Below, piece after piece: positions 12,968 to 25,800 of a stretch of 64,000 nt of DNA. Position numbers and translations under genes: made by a program. The stretch is from Brachypodium distachyon (Eukaryota > Streptophyta > Magnoliopsida > Poales > Poaceae), in contig NC_016131.3 in NCBI RefSeq assembly GCF_000005505.3, positions 27,829,001 through 27,893,000 of the forward strand. Direction: 5' to 3'. Below the pieces are notes generated by a model, which ran no database searches, was not told where the DNA came from, and saw only the letters and a list, made by a program, of their open reading frames with translations. Each line of letters opens with the position of its first letter. Within the stretch, counting starts at the first letter, position 1.

Positions 12968-14042
12968 AATGTGAGCATCTTTTTATTTTTGGATTAAGGA
13001 GCATTGCTCCCGATTTCATTAATGAAATCACACTACGAGGACAGAGGTTCAGTCTCCCCAGAAAAGTAAAAACAACATGCAGAATCTAAAATTGCCCCCA
13101 TCACCTACCAGATGACTACAAATAGTTCTCAAAACGACGGGAAACAGAAAAGACAAGTTCACAGTTTGCATCAACCACGTTCCAGCCGCCTGTTGAACAA
13201 CGCCCAGCCATGTCTTTTGTGCAACACCCCGGCTCGCCGCGATCAATTGTAACATTTCAGCGCCTAGATAAAACTTCTCCTTCATGTTATGCTTCTGAAG
13301 ACTCGCCCGGTACTTAATCCAATAACAGATGAGAAGAAGCAAATTAGTATGATCCTTAGGGAAAACACATTGAAAACAAGCTTCAGTTCTTGCTTTCCAA
13401 ACGGCCCAGCATAAGGCTGCAACCCCAACTGCAATTAACTTTCTAACAGCTACAGGAAATTCAAAAACCCAGTCACAAATTGATTTCATTGAAGTAGGCA
13501 TTCCGTTGATGCCAAAGGCACAACCAACTACCCTCCACGGAAATCGAGCTACAGAACAATGTAGGAAAAGATGATCTACAGATTCATTCTTAGGACAAAA
13601 AAACACAACCATTTGGGCCTTTCCATCCTCCATGCAATAAATTATCTCTTGTAAGTATGCTATTCCTATGCACAAGCCACATAAAAACCTTTATCTTCAA
13701 TGGAAGTTTGACCTTCCAGAAGTGTCTAAAAGGAAAAACTACCTGTTTAGTTATTAAAGCAGCATAGGATTTAACTGAAAAAATTCCCTTCTTATCTAAA
13801 GTCCAGTAGCATCTATCAGGTTCATTTGTAAGAGTAACTTGACTACACCTCTCAATCAGATATAAAAACATGATTCTCAGTTCTCCACTTAGAGCATCTG
13901 TATTCGAGTTCCTCTTCTCATGTATAAACGAAACTAAATCGAACAACCGTCTCATCGTCAGAACCTCCTTGAGCATGGCGCTACGATAGCAGACTGAGAT
14001 CCTGACATACGAACACACGCGAGTCCTGACTCCTGAATGTGA
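12968..14042 (-). mobile_element. 5'-truncated LINE, zf-RVT end, minus strand
   Basis: Minus-strand frames (13590-14087 and 13049-13675) show the zf-RVT part of a LINE ORF2: FSVKSYAALI, FWKVKLPLKIKVFMWLVHRN, then VDHLFLHCSVARFPW, separated by a frameshift near 13600-13670. The minus-strand 3' end has the AATGAAATCGGGAGCAATGCTC-like tail signature near 13010-13025, followed by a short A-rich end around 12978-12990. A possible 7-bp TSD AATGTGA occurs at 12968-12974 and 14036-14042. The reverse transcriptase core is absent. Confidence 0.7.
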
Positions 14043-14884
14043 TTTTTTCTTGCAGCTCCCTAGTGGAGTAGACCATGCGGCAAGCAACCCTCACCAGCCC
14101 CGGCGTCCGGCGAGCAGAGCAAACGGCAGCTTGCATCGCATTGCATGGAACGACCGTTTACCACATGAAGCAAATTCAGAACGACCGTTTTACTACATCA
14201 GGCAATTCAGACTTCCATGGGTCTCTCTATCTGCGCTCGATCCACGGCGGGCTAGAGTCTGTATCCATCTCTCGTTTCAGCATCATCACAATTTTGCTGG
14301 ACCGTGTGCAAGAGTTGAACTATTTATTATGGGCTGGACCACCTGAAAGCCCATGTAAGCGAATGGACCAGAAGCACGAATCTAGGCCAACATATTTACC
14401 AGGCCGGTCCAAATACATAGGGACGCGATAGATTGTTCCATGGGCCCTTTCAGACCAGGTTTTTCGGCCTGGTCTCCATATCTCCCGACACTTCTGTCTT
14501 TTCTTTTCCTTGAGTTGCTTAAAAGTTTGCTCTTCCTCAAAAAAAAAAAAAAAACAGTTTGCTCCTGCAGCTTTTTCCCTCCAATTAGATTTACATTAGT
14601 TTGTTGATGCAATGTATCTAGGCAAACCATCTAATAATTCGGAAAGAAGCCTACTATGCGCGACCACTTTAGAAGCGCGATGTTGCGCCTCTTCCACATC
14701 ATTCAGCTAATCTCCTCTTCCAATCACGAACGAGGCAAATATGCTACAAAAATCAACGGCAGCACTTTGCATAAGAAAACCTCAAAAATTAGTAAAACAT
14801 CTTGGAGTATCTGTACACACCGCGCCAACTCTAGCACCGCTCATACACTCATAGAAAAAGCAGCCAATCTCTACCATTTTAAGA
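14043..14884. other. Intergenic stretch
   Basis: No gene is recognised. A run of 16 A lies at 14539-14554. The short ORFs on both strands have no domain or codon pattern that supports them. Confidence 0.4.
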
Positions 14885-14886
14885 TA

Positions 14887-14995
14887 CTCCCTCCGATCCA
14901 CGAAAAGTAGGCGGAGGGAGTACATATGATAGAGGACTCATAATTCTGAATTTTGAAGATTTGTAGAATGCGCATGTAAATCTAAGTGGAGGGAG
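14887..14995. mobile_element. Stowaway-like MITE
   Basis: CTCCCTCCGATCC starts at 14887 and GGAGGGAG ends at 14995, both next to TA dinucleotides as for Tc1/mariner elements. A third terminus, CGGAGGGAGTA at 14912-14922, faces the left end, so the element is composite or partly duplicated. Confidence 0.7.
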
Positions 14996-14997
14996 TA

Positions 14998-16571
14998 AAG
15001 AAATACGCTAAACTCCAAGTTTAGAAAGAAATTAGGATAGGTGTTCCAAATTCGATGACATTATTCTTTGAAAAACGTATCAATCCTACTTCCTCCATTT
15101 TCCAAGCTTCAAAAGTTTAAGAGTACAAAGCATCTTTCTTCTGTCTTTTTTGTCTTGGCTATTTGTTTTATTTTTCTTGGTTTCGACTACGGCAATTTTA
15201 CTTACTCCACTTCGCATGCATTAAGCATTTTTATCTTGATAATAGTGTTTGTCTGATACCACCGTTTTGTCTTAGTACAAGACCACGTCTCAAAATAAAA
15301 ATCAATTGCTACGCTACATTATCACCTGAGTAAACAATCAACAGTATTGTCTATGGACATATACTCCTACCTCGTTACTTGAACACCATCAGGGATTAAA
15401 CAATCAAGAGCGACTAACAAACCCTGTGTTCCATTATTCGCATGCATTCCTGCAGCAAGACGAGGAAACAGGAAAACCTCCCCCAGACACCACAGTCCAC
15501 ACACCCAGATACCAACCGTATCCCGGCTAAAAAAGACAGGGGATTCTCTTCTTTACAAAGGTTTTCTGCACCAAAATTGAACCGCCGCCTCGATCCGGCG
15601 GCCGTCACCGCCGTCCCATCCGTCCATCCATGGGCCTCGCCCAGCATTTCTTTAACGCCGCCGGCGATGTGGCCTCCGCACGGCCAGTAGCTCCCTGGAG
15701 TTCTTTAATCGTTGGAGTGAGCGAGAGAGACCCGGCGCCTGCGTGCATGATTCCAGACACGACTCCTCTAGCTTGACCTCTTTGGGTGATCTTGGGCACG
15801 CTGGCCGGCTCCTGTCACTTCTCACGATTTCTTTTCCGATCGGACATGTCACTTGTCACACATGCAGTAGGCCGTCTTCCTCCCACTGGCAATCAACAAG
15901 TAGTGGCTAGGTAGGCTTTGCTTGGCACACATTGGGTGGTGGTATGTGCTGAAAAGATGGGCACAATCTCAAGTTACATGCATACATGCGGCTTAGGCTA
16001 GCCTTGGCAGTTGGCAGGCAGATCGAGAGAAATGATGTGTTGATGTATCTCTGCAGACTTTTTATGTTTATCTTTGACGCAGATCTTAATTAACCTTAAA
16101 GTTAGGTCGTAGGATAAGATGGCTAGCTAGCTAGGTGTGGTTGTACTCCTTTTAGTCTAGGGTCGTGTCAAATCTAAAACTCTTTCGGTTCCGGGTGAAC
16201 ACCGCCGATAAATCAAGTCCGATCAAGTCAAAGTCACTCCGGCCGGTGAGATCTCCTTTATATCTCGGTTGCGCACCGCCGCCTCCGCCGTTGTTCTCGC
16301 GTCACCTTTCCTGACTCTAATTAAGCACGCGACGTGGTGAGAGACCGAGCGAACTATCTACCTAGCTTCCGGGGTTAAGTTCCGCCTTGATCGAGCAACT
16401 TCGAGGCACGCTATTGGAAGGCAGACGGGGAACACTTCAACTGATGATCATGAAAACACTCCACTAACTGCATGCAAGGGACAAATTGTCAGCTTGCGAG
16501 GGGGGAATTATTAACCGAGAAAAGAGAGAATCACCGAGAGAGCCTCTAAACACAAGGGATACATATATAAT
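14998..16571. other. Intergenic stretch
   Basis: About 1.6 kb with no recognised gene. CTAGCTAG-type short palindromes occur near 16126. The last 9 bases (16563-16571, ATATATAAT) are the likely left TSD of the following element. Confidence 0.4.
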
Positions 16572-17358
16572 GAGTTAAGTCCATATAACCCCCCTAAACT
16601 TTGAGGATTGGACTACCCCTGAACTTCAAAACCGGGTACTTAATCTCCTCAACTTTGCAAAACCGAACAAATCACTCCCTGAGGCCAACCTAAGCGGTTT
16701 TTGTAGGTGGTTTTGCTAACGTGGCGACTGAAAATGATATGTTCTCAGTTTAGGGAAGAAATAGTTGTTTTAGAAAAAAAAAACTCAACTTCCCCTCATC
16801 TTCTTCATTATTCATTCCCCTTTTCTTTTCTCCCCTCCCCGTTCCAGAAACAAGCTGAGTTCATCCTTAATATTGAAATTAGACAGAAATTCGAGCTCAG
16901 CGCGCGGATGTCAATATTGTCGCTATTTTAGCTTTTGGGTAAGTGTATGATATTTGTTACTTTGTGGTAAGCATGCTCTTTTTTTTTTAAGATGCAACTA
17001 AAATGATCATATTTTGCTACATAAAGAAAATGCTCCAACCGATGACCGCTCCAAAACTGTGCCATTTTGTCAGGGATGATTTATCTGGTTTTGCAAAATT
17101 CAGGAAATTAAGCACCCGATTTTAAAAAGGTAAAACTGAAGGGGTTTCCCCGCCTAAACCAGCTGATCCCCATACTAAAACTGACAGCATAGTATTTGTT
17201 AGTCGTCACATCAGCAAAACCGTCTACAAAAACCGCTTGGGTTGGTCTCTGGGATGATTTGTCTAGTTTTGCAAAATTCAGGATAAGTACCCGGTTTTCA
17301 AGTTTAGATGATAAAGTAGTCCGATCTTCAAAATTCGTGTGTTATATGGACTTAACTC
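16572..17358. mobile_element. Mutator-like MITE with long inverted repeats
   Basis: The segment opens GAGTTAAGTCCATATAAC and closes with its reverse complement, GTTATATGGACTTAACTC. Left arm 16572-16730 and right arm 17201-17358 are inverted copies of about 160 bp, roughly three-quarters identical by eye. The flanks ATATATAAT (16563-16571) and ATGTATAAT (about 17360-17368) resemble a 9-bp TSD, the size used by Mutator-like elements. A further partial copy of the right arm lies at about 17070-17150. No transposase is present. Confidence 0.7.
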
Positions 17359-17368
17359 CATGTATAAT

Positions 17369-19892
17369 TTTATATTCCATACGTACCGAATTAACTGAGG
17401 CACGTCAGTTAATATCGTGCCACACAGTCCTCGGTGCCTGTATACTCTACGCAAAGTTCCGTCGTTACCGGCATCGCTAGCTTCCTACCTCCTCGTCTTT
17501 CTTATTAATTCAGGCAAGGGTGACGGTCGATCCGATCTACAGTACTGTCCATGCGTGTGTACAGTAAATACTGCGCGATACACCGTACTCCGAGGAATCT
17601 AATGCACGTACGTACGCATGCATGCACGGCAGCAGGTACGTACCTACGTACCACATGCATGTCGACGTGTACGTGCCCACGGATCGATCCAACGGTCACG
17701 ATGATAGCCAGCCACAGGATGCGTACGTGGATGGATGAGGCCTCGACACGCTGCGTCGCTGCCTGCGACACCGATGACCCATCTGGCCAATGAGCGGCCG
17801 ACACGAGTATGAGTGTTGCTGCAGGGGAGTATGCGTTTTGCTGCAGGACGAGTACCAGTACCAGTACCACATTTACTTACCTGCCAAAAAAAGAGTACGC
17901 CACATTTACTTGCATGTAATTAACCCACCGCTCACTGCATGCTGATCAGGATACTGGATGCATGCATGGCTTGGGAACTTTTTGCTGTATTGATCGTCCC
18001 CCTCCAAAAACTAATGACAAAAAGAGTCCGACGAAAGGTCCAAAAAACGACACGTAGCACATTTCGTCGTCTCAGTTCGCGGTCCACGTTTATTGCCAAT
18101 GCCATTGATGTGAATCACTTAAATCCATTTTTCACTATACTCCTGCAATGTCATTGGATTTAATTGACTTTTTCTAATATCATTGGATTTAATTGCCTCC
18201 CCGCCAATGGCATTGGCACAAAGAGGTGTAAGGGCTAACGTGGCGCTTTCTATACTTTTGTCAATAGCTGTTATAGGGAATTTTTCTTTTGTCAAAATCG
18301 TTGTCGAGGGGCCAATGCAGCAAAAATTTGCATGACTCGGTCGTTGTGAAGTGTACTGTCGATGGATCACTGATCAGCTGAGCACTCCCTGCGGGTAGCA
18401 ACACACCGACGAAATGCCTTGTCCTGGAACAAAGTCCTGGGCCGGGGGGCAGTTTCGTCAGATCGCAAGGGAAGCCTCTGGACTCTGGAGGCCATGTCGG
18501 CCCGGCGAGCGACACGGGCGGGACCACCGCCGAGTCGGCCCCGCCCTGCTGCATGCATGCGGTGACCCATCACATCGACGCAAAAGGCTTTGACGAGACC
18601 CGTGTTTTGCTTGTCCAAAACTGCTCCAATCCTCCGCCGGGGAAGAAAAAAGAACGAGTATATATATTCAAACCGCGCGGGGTTCTCGAGAGAGAACAGC
18701 AAGGGAGATCTTCTGAGCTCAGCAGCAGCAGCAGGCAGAGATCCATTCCGTCGACTCGCCCACCACCAAGGATGCATGACCACTCCTCGTTTATTTGTTT
18801 TCTGCAAAAAATTCTAGTGGACACGTACGTATATGGTGCTTATCGATAATGTTTCCCGCAATTAAATTAAGCGTCTGATGCTAGATCGATGGCAGATTAG
18901 ACCCGGCTGTTTGGTGGAGAAGGACATTATTTGGGACTAATACGCAGTCGTACATGTACATACGTTCATTCATGCACCTTCCTGAAGATTGAAGTCGCTC
19001 TCATCGTCTTTTCCGTGATAACAGCTATCCTATTGATTCTGATCGATGCTGATAGCAACAGCTCGATCGATCGAGATTTGTTTTTATGATCCTAACGTTT
19101 GCGGTTTCCTTTCCACACCTGAACCGTCGCCTGAAGCAGTACAGAGCACACCAGATGTACATTTATGCACGCACAATTGCTTAATTGGCTCTTACGTAGG
19201 AGTACTCCTTACGTGGCAACCTAACTTGTTTTCTTTAGGATCAGATCGTAATTAATTCCAGAACCTGCCCTAGCCTGGTTAAGGTTTCTGTTATCTTGGG
19301 CGCCCCTCTCGTCAACTAATCTCGTTAAGGTCTCTCTCTAACTCTTTTCATCGGAATTAATTAAGCCACTAGTATGATGGTTCCAAGTTCCAACTGGGGC
19401 CTCTGCCACAACACTGTTGGGAGTTGATGCGAACCCATCGGCTCAGCGCCGGCAAACAGCGGATTTACCCCGTTCGGTTGCAAGCCCAACGCTATTACGA
19501 ACCCAACGGCTAGTAGCTGTACTCCATTTTGCAACAGCCAGCTGAACTGATGAACTGAATAACTTAACGCTCCCCGTCCGGCCTGTCAAATCAGCCATGA
19601 AGGCATAGTACGTCGTCTCAGACCGATCAAATCAAATCAAACTTGCTCCTTTCACAGGTGAGGGCAGGTGCAGTGACGAACAGCGCCTCCGGATCTATCC
19701 GGCCCTTAAATGCCTTGTCTTTCGGCCGGGAGCACCCCCTTACTACGTCGTGTAATTTTTTTTTTCTTTCGGAACCCTCGTTAAGCCCCGCTCTTTCTGG
19801 CCAATCCTGTGATCCTGTCCGCCGATATATGTGACGTAATTTCCGTTAAACCTTCGTCCAAGCGAAAGTAAAGATGCCTTAATTATACAATT
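17369..19892. other. Intergenic stretch
   Basis: About 2.5 kb without a supported gene. GTACGTAC and GCATGCATGC short palindromes are dense at 17600-17680. ORFs near 18260-18850 on both strands overlap each other and show no family signature. Confidence 0.4.
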
Positions 19893-19893
19893 A

Positions 19894-20262
19894 GGGCCTT
19901 TTGATTCAAAAGAATTTCATAAGAAATTTGGAGGGTTCTATTCTTAAGGAATTTTTCCTTTATAGCTCATTTGATTTGCAGGATTTGAAACCATGGGAAT
20001 ATTTCTTATGGACTACTTTGCATGCAATTCCAAACGAAATTTCCATGATGTCCAACCTCATGAAAAAATTCTTTTGTCTCTATGACAACAATGAGTAGCA
20101 TGTAATCCTTTAAACAAATCCTGCATTTTTTTTATGGTCAATCAAATAACTTCTACTACACATTTCTGTATTTTGAATTTTCATAGTGTTCAACGTGCCA
20201 TGACATTCAAATCCTATGTTTTTCTATTCATGTGTTTTTTTGAAATCCTGCGAATCAAACGA
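19894..20262. mobile_element. MITE-like AT-rich element
   Basis: It begins GGGCCTTTTGATTCAAAAGAA and ends with TTTGAAATCCTGCGAATCAAACGA, giving a short, imperfect inverted terminus around TTTGATTC. Base composition is strongly AT-rich compared with its flanks. A preceding TTA would fit a Tourist/PIF-Harbinger target, but the matching right TTA is not seen. Confidence 0.5.
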
Positions 20263-21396
20263 GTACTTATACTCCGTATAACCGTGTCTGGACTTTGGAT
20301 TAGGAATGCAAAAGGAGCAGCAGTACGCGCGAAGAAACAAGAGCACGCCAAGGTCCTACCGCGTGTACCCAAAATCATTGCCGCGCACTTGGCCTCATCC
20401 CAGCTGACAAGACGTTTTCAATTAGTACTCCAAATTAGCCCTCTGCCCCATGCTTGACATGACGTATCTACATGTGCAATAATTAATCAGGTAGTCCCTA
20501 GCCGGTAGTACTACGAAGGAACACGACAAAGAACAACATGATATATATTAAAAAAACTGCAAAAAACTAATCGTAAAGCAGAATCAAGATCTAGTGCCAT
20601 GGCTATCTTTTTGCACTCATGTGGCCTGTGTCATCTGGAGACTAGATAATGCGTCATTCTAGATTGTAATGAAAAGGCTCTGCATGCTACTCCAGTATAT
20701 ATCACAGATCAAAACTTGACAACAATTATATGTGTGCAATTGTGCATACATGCTCCCCATGGCCACACCACTACAACATGTTGCCTTCTCTAGAATACTC
20801 TAGGATCCAAGCTTCACTGCCATGGCTATGCCCCCAGGACCACTCGCTCTATATTCCATTTTGCAATGGCGCAAACAATGACATGGATGTACCAGGTCAA
20901 CTCATCTCTAGTACTCCTACTAGGAGTAGTCTCTGCCTAATTCTGTTCTTCTGTGGCTTTGCCTCCTGGAGCTGTGGCCGCGCGGCTGTCTGCTGTTGCT
21001 CAACAATACTACAGTGGCGTTTCTCGGAGGTTGAAATTAATTGTTTAGCAGTAAAACAGTGCAGAGTCTGCACTGTTTTGAAAGGAGAGGGCCCTTCCTT
21101 AGTCTGGATATATGGTTGCACACAAGACGGCTCATGCAGCTGGGATCATTCCCCAGACTAGCTAGTACGGAGTAATAGCTACGTACAGCTAGCTGAAGAA
21201 AAAAATACGGAGTTGCTGTAGTATTACTACGGCACACAGTATGACGTGTACAGATGTTCGAGTCCTGGGAACCGATGGAGTCAAATCAGTAGTATATGCA
21301 GAAACGACAGATGCATGACTCAAATGCATGCGCACAGATAATTAGGGCCACAGTTTATTAATCATTGTCAGTTCACAAAGGTTTCTTTCATTCGTA
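20263..21396. other. Intergenic stretch with a perfect small hairpin
   Basis: No gene is supported. A 143-codon open frame at 20730-21161 has no recognisable domain and unconvincing composition. At 21053-21079 AAAACAGTGCAG and its exact complement are separated by 3 bases. Confidence 0.4.
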
Positions 21397-21637
21397 ATCC
21401 CTCCGTTTCTAAATTTTTGTCGCTGTTTTAATGCACAAGTATTTAGAAACGGACGGAGCAGATTTTTTATGAGTATTTAAAGAATTAGATTTTCTACAAA
21501 TTTATACGTGCGTTGAATTCTACTCGCTCGTTCGATATTAAGTGTCGAAATATTACATGTATGTAGACGTATTTTACTATATATAAATGCGTTTATATTT
21601 AGACAAATTTGAATCACTTAATATGTGACTGGGGGAG
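21397..21637. mobile_element. Stowaway-like MITE
   Basis: CCCTCCGTTTCTAAAT at the left end and GGGGGAGTA at the right end sit by TA dinucleotides. The internal piece to about 21460 is itself a hairpin ending ATTTAGAAACGGACGGAG, so a short element seems to be joined to a longer one. Confidence 0.65.
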
Positions 21638-23340
21638 TATGAGTTTATTTTGTAAGAACTTATTTGCATTATATTTCATATATAAAATTTTCCACCACTG
21701 ATTTGTACGTATGAAATCTTCCCCGTTAAGGTTGCTTTGTACGTACTTTCTGTATTTCATCAAACAAACTTGAATGCAGGCATCCAGCCATGAGTCCATG
21801 ACCACCGTATAATTTAAATGAGGATGGTAATTAATATTGAAATTCTGTTTTTTTTCATGTGTTTTCAGGACCCTGTAGATCAAAGAGGCCCTAGAACATC
21901 CTGTTTGGTGAACACGACTGCTGGAGTGCTGGTTAGTTGTACTTGTACAGAGTGGAGTACTACGTAACTGTGTACACGTACGTATGTAAACATGCAAGTA
22001 GCAGTTGTATTTTGTACTGTATCCAGGAGTTGGATCACCCGTCAGGCAGACGACGTGACACCGACTTGACCGCTTGACATGCGCAGGCAGGCAGGCACTG
22101 TGCACCCAGCAATCGCTAGAGCCTAGACCTACACCCCAACCTGAAGCTAGCCCTTCCCTGCGTATCATCAAAGGACAAGACACGAACAATCCAGCAAACA
22201 ATCATAGATCCATAGTGAAATTCACAAAGGGGCATGCATGCCTGCCGGCACAGGCTGATGATGGTGCATGATTGGACGTGTGGTAGGTGCAAAAGTGAGC
22301 TAGCCATTTCTCATCCAGCCGGCCAATGAACGAGTGGCTGAGTGCTGAGCACTCCGCTTTTTTGAGAAATCAGGAACCCAAATGATTTGGGAATCCATTG
22401 CCGAGTCGGCCCTAATCCTCGAGGTGTTCCATCCATCGTCGCCTGCTTTCACCGATTACTACTACATGGCCATTGACTATGCCCCGTTCCTTTTTCTTCT
22501 ACCTTTTGAGGTAAAATTGTTGAAGCATACGTCCATCGATCAGTCCCGCCTGTGGGTTTTTTCGGTTACACGAGGGTTTGCATTCGGTCGAGTACGAGTA
22601 GGGAAGATGTAGTGGAGGTCAATGGGTGCTGAAATGGACGTGGAAAAAATGTGGTACGATTAAAGCCAGAAAGTGCTCCATCCGTGGAGAAATGGGCACT
22701 TGCTTGAAAACTTGCTAGATGGTTGCAGTCTTGAGGATTCTTGTATGAAGATTGTTGCCTAAGAAACCTTCCGGACTCAATTACCAAGTTTTTTTTTGAG
22801 TTAACTCAATCACAAAGTTGGGTGCACTTAAATCGGACTAACATTGTTTTGAATGTTTATTACAGGGCAAAGTGCTAGAAAAAGAATTAAAATCTCGCCC
22901 AACCATGTCACAAGTGACGATTTCTGCGGGTGAAAAATGCAATAAGCTCAAATGAATAGCCGAATTTTTGTAAGATTCCGGGCACTGAGATTTGGCAAAT
23001 GTATGCTCCCAATCATTAATCACTGAAGTGATTGGTAGTAGCATGGTTTTGGCTGTCTGCCCAAAACACAAACCAAACAAGCCATGCGTTAAACATTTGA
23101 CCGAGCAAATTTGACCTGGTGACAAGTTTTAACACCTCGTCAGTTTCTGAATGAATGAATTAATACCATGCACGACCATCATCAACACATGTTTTTTTGG
23201 CATCACATTTTGTTTCTGAAATTTCTTCATAAACTGAACGGTTCCGTTTGACCTTTATTTTGACGAAAACAGTGGAAGCTCTGCCACACTGCCAGTAGAG
23301 TTATCACACCCAGTCAAGCTGTAAATTAATTACAACTCAC
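21638..23340. other. Intergenic stretch
   Basis: About 1.7 kb with no supported gene. The 195-codon minus-strand frame at 21614-22201 is AT-rich, overlaps the MITE and has no family signature. Confidence 0.4.
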
Positions 23341-23573
23341 ATTCCTTTCGTTATAATATGTGGGACGTATAATTTTTGTTGACTACCAAACTTATAGTAA
23401 AAAATATCAGCATATACAGTGTCAAACCAAATATACTACGAAAGTATATTTGACAGTATGTCCAATGATCTTCATTTGAGGACGTTGGTATTCTTTGTTA
23501 TAAATTAGTCAAACTTTTGGAAGATTGACAATCAATAAAAGTTATACACATTGCATTTTGGAAACAGGTGGAG
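23341..23573. mobile_element. Stowaway-like MITE, eroded
   Basis: ATTCCTTTCGTTATAATATG at the left resembles the CTCCTTTCGTTTCATAATAT terminus of Stowaway elements. The right end reads GGTGGAGTA, followed by CTAAT. The interior is AT-rich and carries inverted TTTGACAGTATG-like motifs. Left-end identity is partial. Confidence 0.5.
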
Positions 23574-24307
23574 TACTAATTCAGTTGTCGGAATTTTTTG
23601 ATCGCGCCTAAAATTGCACTATTTGAAAAATGTGCAACTTAAGCCAAAAACTGCATATATGCATGATATGTATCATATGGACAAATTTCAGGCAAATTTC
23701 TCATCATTAGAAGGAATGAAAACAAAACAAAATGGATAAGACGAAGACACAACTTCAATTCTTACCATTTTAAAATGTATCATATAGACAGTGCATCAGA
23801 AAAGTAGCAAAATATGTGATATTTTAAAAGGTTACCATTACTAAACGTATTCAAGATAAAGCGTGTACGACATGAAAATCCATCAATCTCAATGCAGTGA
23901 ACAAATTGAAGTCCTTGCAGCATGCAGCAAGCAGATTAATTAAGACGCTCTCATGGGAACAGTGAAATGAGTCCCTTCCCATTTTAAACAGAGACCTGGA
24001 TTATATCTTCAGCAGCATAGCATACACAAACCAAGCAGGAAGGATTAATTAATGATACCAGCAGAAAACCCTACAGTACCAAGCAGCAGGGGAGTACTAC
24101 CACTACTAATTCCCAGCAACAAAGCAGGAAATGTCTTCCGCCAAAAACGAGCTCGAACAGCTAGCAGTGTTGGTAAGAGCAACAGTACATACGCGAGAGA
24201 TTGTCGATCGATGCGTGTTTTAATTTGATCAGATCGAAGAAGAAACTTCAAATCGATCGATGAATCAAGCCCTACCTTAGCTTGCACGCTAGGATCCATC
24301 GATTGAG
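23574..24307. other. 3' flank of the ALOG gene
   Basis: No other gene is seen. The part from about 24000 to 24307 probably holds the 3' UTR of the ALOG gene on the minus strand. A GT-rich donor-like AAG|GTAGGG at about 24276 hints at a 3'-UTR intron, unproven. Confidence 0.35.
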
Positions 24308-25147
24308 TTAATTGAAGACGGAGAGCGGCAGCATGCAGCCCGCCGCGTGCGCCTCGGCGGCCGCCGCCATGGCCATGGCCATCTCGTCGCCCCCGCCGCT
24401 GTTGCCGCCGGAGTCGTTGTTGCTCGCCGTGACGCTGCTGGCGTCGCCGCCGCCCACGGGCGCCAGCAGGAAATGCGCGCCGCCGTGGTGGTGGTGCATG
24501 AACTGCGCGTGGTGGTGGTGGTACGGGTGCGGGACGAAGAACCGGTGCCCCTGATCCGCCGCCTCCTGTGCCGCCGGCGGCGGCGGCGGTGGCGCCACGA
24601 CGTTCATCTTCTCCGGCGCCGGCTCCGCCTTGACCTTCGGCTTCTGGGCCGCCGCGGAGGGCCTTTTGCGGCGCTTCTTCTCGTAGGCAATCCCCCTGGC
24701 CTTGGCCTGGCTATCCCTGACCTCGCGGAGATAGAGCCGGACGGCGCGGGCCCCGAAGGGGTTGGCCTCGGGCCGGCCGCCGTGCTCCTCGAAGGCGGCC
24801 CGGAGGCGGCCCACGAGCGCGTCGAGGCTGCCCCAGGCCTGGCGGAGCGGGCAGGGGCAAGGCGCCGGCGGCGAAGGGTGGCCGAAGAAGGGGCAGCCGG
24901 CGGTGTGCACCTTGGTCTTGCCGAACTGGTCCAGGTACCGCAGGAACTCCAGCACGTGCGCGCCGCTGCACCGGGCGAGCTCTAACGGCGGGCGGTGGTT
25001 CCGGAGGTACTGCCCGAAGGTGTGCCAGTCGCGCCGCTTCTGCGACTCATACCGGCTGGGCCGCGCCGGGCTGGCGTCCTGGCTCATCGGGCTGATTGGG
25101 CTGCTGCCCGCCGCCGACGACGGCCCGCTTACTCCGCCCTGCAGCAT
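24308..25147 (-). CDS. ALOG-domain (G1-like / LSH) transcription factor, 279 aa
   Basis: ALOG proteins are nuclear, DNA-binding regulators of inflorescence, spikelet and organ-boundary growth in land plants. The ALOG domain covers about residues 31-158: [48 protein letters not shown], then the zinc-ribbon insert with Cys85, His90, Cys97 and Cys99 ([24 protein letters not shown]), and ending [32 protein letters not shown] nuclear localisation signal follows at 158-163. The C-terminal third is low in complexity (Pro run, His-rich [13 protein letters not shown], Gly/Ala). The coding region is one exon, as usual for the family. Start at 25147 is the first ATG in frame and gives a Ser/Pro-rich head ([14 protein letters not shown]) seen in other members. 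No lesion is seen. I cannot say which rice G1-like gene it matches. Confidence 0.95.
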   Translation of the reverse strand: MLQGGVSGPSSAAGSSPISPMSQDASPARPSRYESQKRRDWHTFGQYLRNHRPPLELARCSGAHVLEFLRYLDQFGKTKVHTAGCPFFGHPSPPAPCPCPLRQAWGSLDALVGRLRAAFEEHGGRPEANPFGARAVRLYLREVRDSQAKARGIAYEKKRRKRPSAAAQKPKVKAEPAPEKMNVVAPPPPPPAAQEAADQGHRFFVPHPYHHHHAQFMHHHHGGAHFLLAPVGGGDASSVTASNNDSGGNSGGGDEMAMAMAAAAEAHAAGCMLPLSVFN

Positions 25148-25800
25148 GGCAAAACTCGATCGATTTCTTTCCTGCTCCTTTCACCTCAGTCAGATCTGCA
25201 TGCGCGGCAGGCGAGAAGAGATGATACGCCATCAGTTAGCACAAAGCCTAGAACAAACAAAAAATCGTCCTTTTCCTACTTAAACTCAGGAATTAAGCGC
25301 TAAGCACAAGCGAGAGGAATCAAGTAACTGCGAGAGCCAGTCAGTAGGCCGGTGTGTGTTTGTGGAATTGCCAACCAGACGCGGCAAGGAGGGAGCAGGG
25401 AGAGCTAGCTAGGGTTTCCAAAAGGGGGAATCGATGACCATCAGCTGGTCCTCCTGAGGTAGTATAGCTTTGTGGTACGGTGGCCCGGCCCAGAGAGTCC
25501 AGACGAAGCCAGAGGCCGCCTGAATCTGAACTCGCAGCCAAAGAAAACAAACTGACTGACACACACGCTCGCAGAGACGCAGAACCAGCTTAGCAGGAAG
25601 AATACAGAACAGAGATCTCACCTGGCACACCCGCGAGTACTGGCCGCCGGCGACCGATTGACGAGGCCGCCACCGGACGATGGCGCCGAGAAAGGGCGAG
25701 CTAGGGAGCGATTGGGTTAAGTTGCTTTGGATTTATGGCAGCCGCGAGGAGAAGAAGGAAGAGGAGGAGTAGGGGTGTGGGTGTATATAGGCAGGTAGGT
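25148..25800 (-). promoter_or_regulatory. ALOG gene 5' leader, possible leader intron, TATA at 25789-25784
   Basis: On the minus strand a TATATA lies at 25789-25784 within GCCTATATACACCC. Downstream, GCCAG|GTGAGATC near 25621 could be a leader-intron donor and GCATGCAG near 25198 an acceptor. The exon limits are inferred. The leader is C/T-rich and contains CTCGATCGAT-type motifs just before the ATG. Confidence 0.45.

Noticed and set aside
20730..21161. 143-codon plus-strand open frame
   Set aside because: No domain, no promoter, unconvincing composition, and it overlaps a palindrome; likely chance.
24347..24985. 212-codon plus-strand frame
   Set aside because: Antisense shadow of the ALOG coding exon caused by high GC.
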